From positions 123,622 to 187,621 of the forward strand of contig JACVTC010000213.1 in assembly GCA_016946835.1 (NCBI GenBank): a stretch of DNA of 64,000 nt, read 5' to 3'. Origin of the DNA: Neocallimastix lanati (nom. inval.). Taxonomy: Eukaryota > Neocallimastigomycota > Neocallimastigomycetes > Neocallimastigales > Neocallimastigaceae. Below the pieces are notes generated by a model that did not search any database, was not told the DNA's origin, and worked only from the letters and a program-made list of their open reading frames with translations. The position numbers and the translations under genes are program-made. Shown here in pieces: positions 60,094-64,000 of the stretch. How positions within the stretch are numbered: position 1 is the stretch's first letter; each line of letters opens with the position of its first letter.

Positions 60094-60462
60094 GGTTGCG
60101 CTAGTAACTGTCATTAATATACTTACGAGGGAATTCCTAGCATATGGGTTCATATACACGTAGCTAAACTACGAATAATCAATCTGCTAACTAAATACTA
60201 TTACCAAGGGTGCTAACACGTGACTCAATTGGGTTAGGTTACTCTCGCCTCGCTTCTAGGGAGTTAGGCAACGAAAAAGCATTCAGAGAAAAATAATGCT
60301 TGAAAATCTCAACAATAATACGTATGGTTAGAGCGCCGATGCTGAATAAACAGTAAAGCTGTCCAGTAGGGACTATATCCACAAAGTGTTGTGACTACCT
60401 TAATATTCCCATGTCTTTAGGGGGCATAGGGCGGTACACACCGGGAATAAAAAAAAAAAAAA
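60094..60462 (+). mobile_element. GC-richer poly(A)-tailed island, probable retroposon
   Basis: About 355 bp of near-balanced base composition inside a degenerate AT array. It starts GGTTGCGCTAGTAACTGTC and ends GGCGGTACACACCGGGAAT, followed directly by 14 A's (60449-60462). The abrupt composition change and the poly(A) tail are the hallmarks of a retroposed LINE 3' end or SINE. A GGTTAGAGCGCCGATGCTGA stretch (about 60327-60346) is reminiscent of the D-arm region of a tRNA-derived SINE, but no B box was found. No protein could be read on either strand. Family unknown. Confidence 0.6.
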
Positions 60463-60759
60463 TGAATAAAAATAAATGAAAGGTATTTTTAAAAAATAAT
60501 TAAATATATAATATTAAATTAAATATATAATATTAAAGTAAGATGGTAATAAAAATATTTTAATAAAATATAAAAAAAAAATATTATAAAAGAAATAAAA
60601 TTAATTAAAAAAATAAATAATAAAGGTACTAATAAAAATATATTAAAATTAAAAATAAAAAATTTAAAAAAAAAGAATAAATATAATAAAATAAATTATT
60701 AAAGATTTATCAAAATACTTTAAAGAAATATAAAAGAAAAATATTAATAATGATATAAA
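60463..60759. other. AT-rich degenerate array, middle part
   Basis: Continuation of the AATAAAAATATTTTAATAAA pattern on the right side of the GC-richer island. Confidence 0.45.
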
Positions 60760-60842
60760 TTTTTTTTTTTTTTTTTTTTTTTTAATAGTCCCAATTATTG
60801 CGAACATTAATCTTTATTTATTTATTCTTATATAAAATACAT
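60760..60842 (-). repeat. Short poly(A)-tailed retroposon fragment
   Basis: On the minus strand about 60 bp ending ATTGGGACTATT are followed by 24 A's (plus-strand T's at 60760-60783). The internal word TTAATGTTCGCAATAATTGG stands out from the AT array. Probably a dead-on-arrival LINE copy of a family different from the one at 29.6 kb. Confidence 0.5.
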
Positions 60843-61507
60843 GAATAATTTTAATTTTAATAATGATGTAAAATAATTAAATAAAACATTAAAGTAAAAG
60901 GTTATAGAAATGATTTAATAAAATGTAAAAAGAAAGTATTAATAAAAATACTCTAAATAATAAAAGTAAAGAATTAATAAAAGTACTTCAATAAATTATA
61001 TAAATAAAATATTAAAAGTATTAATAAAAAATTTTCAATTAAATATAAAAATAAAATATTAATAAAGTTACATAAACAAATAAACAAAATATTAAAATAA
61101 AGTAGGTGTAATAATCCTTTTATTTAATATGAAAGTAAAGAATTAATATATAAAACAAACAAAATATTAAAATTTATTTAAATTATCTTTTTGTAAAAAA
61201 AAAAAATAAAAATATTTAAAATATTAAATAAATATTTTCAAAAATATTATAATATATATGAAAAACTTCATATTAATATTAAAAAAACCAATTTAATCTA
61301 ATAAATCAAAGAATATTATTATTAATAAAAAATTTTTTTTTACAATAACTTTCATTTAATATATATGAAATATAAATTTTTTAAAATATAACTTAATAGG
61401 ATAAAAATTTACTTTAATATATATTTTATTTTAAATTTCAAAACTTCTCAAATTTTTTTTTTATTTATTTTTATTTTAAATATTATATATTTAATTTTAT
61501 TATAAAA

Positions 61508-61581
<74 letters not shown>

Positions 61582-63662
61582 CATCATTATTATTATTGAT
61601 TTAATAGTATTATATTTTTATTATTAATTTTATTATTTATAATTCTATAATTATTAATATTAATATTATTACAGAATATAGATATATATATGTATATTTC
61701 ATATTAACAAATTCTAATATAAATAAATTATTGATTTAATAAAAATTGTTTATTCATAAAAAACTACATTTAATAAAAATAACTTTATATTAATAAAAAT
61801 AATATTAAATATTTTTTATTTTTAATTTTATAATAATTAATAATGATTTGATATCTACTGTTATTATGGTTACAATTGTTTTATTAAGTTAAAAGTTATT
61901 TTCCTTTTAATAATATTTTCAAAAAAAATTGAATTTTATTTTGATTAAAAATAATTTTTGAAAGCTTTTTTCATTTTTTTTTTTATTTTTTTTTTTTTTT
62001 TTTTTATTTTATTTCATTATTTTATTTCATTATTATATTTTATTATGTAGTTATTTAAGTTATTTTATTTACAATAATACTTGATTTTTTGTTATTTTTA
62101 CTTTATATTTTATTTAATTGCTTTATTTTCGTTAAAATTATTTTTTATTATTATTATTCATTATTTATTTTATTTTTTTATTTTATTCAGTAGTGTTATT
62201 TTAGTTAAAAAATTATTTTTAATTAGTATTTTATTTATTTGTTTTATTTAATGAGGTTATTTAATATAAAATTTTATTTTATTACTATATTTAATTAATT
62301 ATTCTATTAGTTATTTCATTACTTTTTTTCATTTAAAATACAATTTTATTTCACAATATTTCATTAGTTATTTTATTTATTTGCTTTATTTAAAATTTTC
62401 ATTAAAAACAATTTTTTATATCAGACTATTTTAATTTTATACTATATTTTTTGTTTCCACTATATCAATTTATTCATTTATATATATATTAAATTTCGAA
62501 TCAAAATTCAAATATTTTTCAATTTTTATTATCTTTTTATTATGAAAAACAATTAAATCATGAATAAGGTATTTTTCACCATTAGACCAATAAATTAAAA
62601 AGTATTTTTATATATAATAGATAAATACTTTAAAATATATATATATATATTTTATTATTTCAATAATTTTATCATTTTGAAATTACCTTTAACAAGTTCC
62701 TCTATTTTTTTGGATTAATCAATAAAAATACTTACGTGATTGTTTTTAGATTTATTTATTTTTATTTTTACTATGAAATCTAAAGTAATTATTATAAAAT
62801 ATTTTGTTTAGATAAAAAAACATTGGTAAATATATTTTATAAATTTTTAAATATTTCAGCGAATTGAATTAAAAAAAAAAAAAAAAAAAAGTTTAATTCA
62901 ATAATAAAACATTCATAATAAATATTTCTTATATCAATGGTAAAAGAAATGTATAAATTTTATTATCATTGGTACCATAAGAATTAATACATACTTTTAA
63001 TACGAAAATCCTTGTTTAATTATATCTTTAAGAAAATATAAAATGGTCAAAAGAATATAAATTTTAAATACTTATTATGGTTTGTTTTCTCGATTTTTGT
63101 TTATAAAATTTAACTAAATAAAAATAATATATTTACTATATTAATAGTAAATTTATTTCGTTATATTTATTTTATGAATTAAATCCTTTTTTTTTTTTTT
63201 TTTAATCACATAAAATATATATATATATTATTATTATTATATTTAAAAATAAACATATATATATTTTATTATTTTCTATAAATTTCTATTTATACAATTT
63301 GAAATATAATTATTAAATAAAATATAATTTTTAATATTTAATTTGAATTTTTTTAAATCTTTTGTAATAAATTAATATTATAATTTATATTTAGTTATAA
63401 TAGAAAGTCCTTATTATGAAAAATTATAACTTTCATTAAATTTCATTTACGAACATATAATTAATAAAGCAAAATTAATACTCCTATGGAATATTTATAT
63501 AAGTTATCGCTTTAATATTTATAATTTTTTAAGTAACCCTTTTTAACTGCAGAGAAAATATAATTTATAAAAATATGAAATTTTCTAATTTCATGGATAT
63601 TCTAAAAAATTTTTATAAATAAAAGATTTAAATGAAAATCTATTTATTTTTTTCGAATTTAT
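60843..63662. other. Gene-free AT-rich region
   Basis: The degenerate array fades out at about 61170. The (ATT)n microsatellite follows at 61508-61596, T-rich DNA at 61960-62420, a poly(A) run at about 62872-62890 and a poly(T) run at 63187-63203. No coding signal. Confidence 0.45.
61508..61596. repeat. (ATT)n microsatellite
   Basis: About 29 copies of ATT with one interruption (ATCATC near 61581). Confidence 0.95.
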
Positions 63663-64000
63663 TTATTTTTCATTTAATTTCAATTCTTTTTTCTTTAGAT
63701 ATTCATAAATTTCTTTGTTCTTATATTTTGTTCTAGCCAAATCTATCGGTCTATCATTATGAGAACTTTTACAGTTAATGTCTATTCCTTCTTCTACTAA
63801 ATATTGAACTAAATCTAACCTTTTGTCCATTACACATGAAAATAAAGCATTACAATGATCTTTAGTAGTATGATTAATATCAATTCCATTTTTTACCAAA
63901 TACTTAATCATTTCTAAATTTCCAGTAGAGCACCTATCTTTAAAGCGTTTCCTCCATTATTTGTTATATTATTAATATATCAATACCGCATTCCATTAAA
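63663..64000 (-). pseudogene. Ankyrin repeat protein, C-terminal part, frameshifted
   Basis: The last 82 codons are open (63663-63911) and encode about two ankyrin repeats: YLVKNGIDINHTTKDHCNAL, LDLVQYLVEEGIDIN, then a capping helix NKEIYEYLKKKELKL and a stop. Upstream on the minus strand the repeats continue as LMECGIDI and NNITNNGGNALK, but in two other frames. At least two one-base slips therefore break the gene between 63912 and 63995, unless a very short intron is present. The Met at 63911 is probably internal. The N-terminus lies outside the window. Ankyrin identity is certain; partner unknown. Confidence 0.78.

Noticed and set aside
60094-60448. Fragment of ribosomal RNA, suggested by GGCGGTACACACCGGG
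   Set aside because: The order and flanks do not match the 18S 3' end, and the rest shows no rRNA core words; the poly(A) tail points to a retroposon.

Overview
**Organism.** The window is extremely AT-rich eukaryotic DNA with long A/T homopolymers and very few intact genes. The mix of contents best fits an anaerobic gut fungus (Neocallimastigomycota). It holds chromodomain Ty3/gypsy and Ty1/copia retrotransposons, a FLYWCH-type Mutator-like (MULE) transposase, tandem AAA-ATPase-like modules joined to a PD-(D/E)XK nuclease, Asn-rich low-complexity proteins, ankyrin proteins and an HSF-type regulator. The assignment is inferred from gene families, not from a marker gene. The intact genes use TGG for Trp and end in TAA, so the standard code applies.

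**Layout.** 0-26.7 kb is a retrotransposon graveyard. It contains two inverted LTR fragments (0.47-2.76 kb), a degraded chromovirus on the minus strand (3.07-6.18 kb) with a plus-strand remnant of the same family (8.15-9.15 kb), and pieces of a second gypsy family on both strands (0-0.43, 10-11.9, 13.2-16.4, 19.6-21.2 kb). A third gypsy (24.8-26.1 kb) is fused to a copia tail, and a copia element lies at 22.3-24.2 kb. A solo LTR of about 700 bp splits an integrase at 10.3-11.0 kb. 27-31 kb is T-rich low-complexity DNA plus a 5'-truncated LINE. 31-34 kb is a decayed gene with two AAA-ATPase-like modules and a C-terminal PD-(D/E)XK nuclease. 34.9-43.9 kb is a cluster of MULE-type elements with one near-intact transposase locus. 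44.9-46.6 kb is a 273/259-bp satellite. 46.6-64 kb is mostly gene-free AT-rich DNA around three host genes: an ankyrin-like protein (48.8-49.9 kb), an HSF-domain regulator (54.9-56.0 kb) and a broken ankyrin gene at the right edge. A conspicuous GC-richer, poly(A)-tailed island lies at 60.1-60.5 kb.

**How it fits together.** Little here is a cooperative pathway; the logic is mobile-element dynamics. The most striking result is at 37.7-43.9 kb. A 244-bp MULE (A) carries a perfect 9-bp target duplication, and its empty site is preserved at 10.98 kb. The large transposase-bearing MULE (B) and a 536-bp MULE (C) have mismatched flanking 9-mers, but these become two perfect 9-bp duplications if the 58-bp spacer between them is inverted. 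That is direct sequence evidence for recombination between inverted MULE ends. Transposase B keeps its D-D-E residues but is split into two ORFs overlapping by ATGA.
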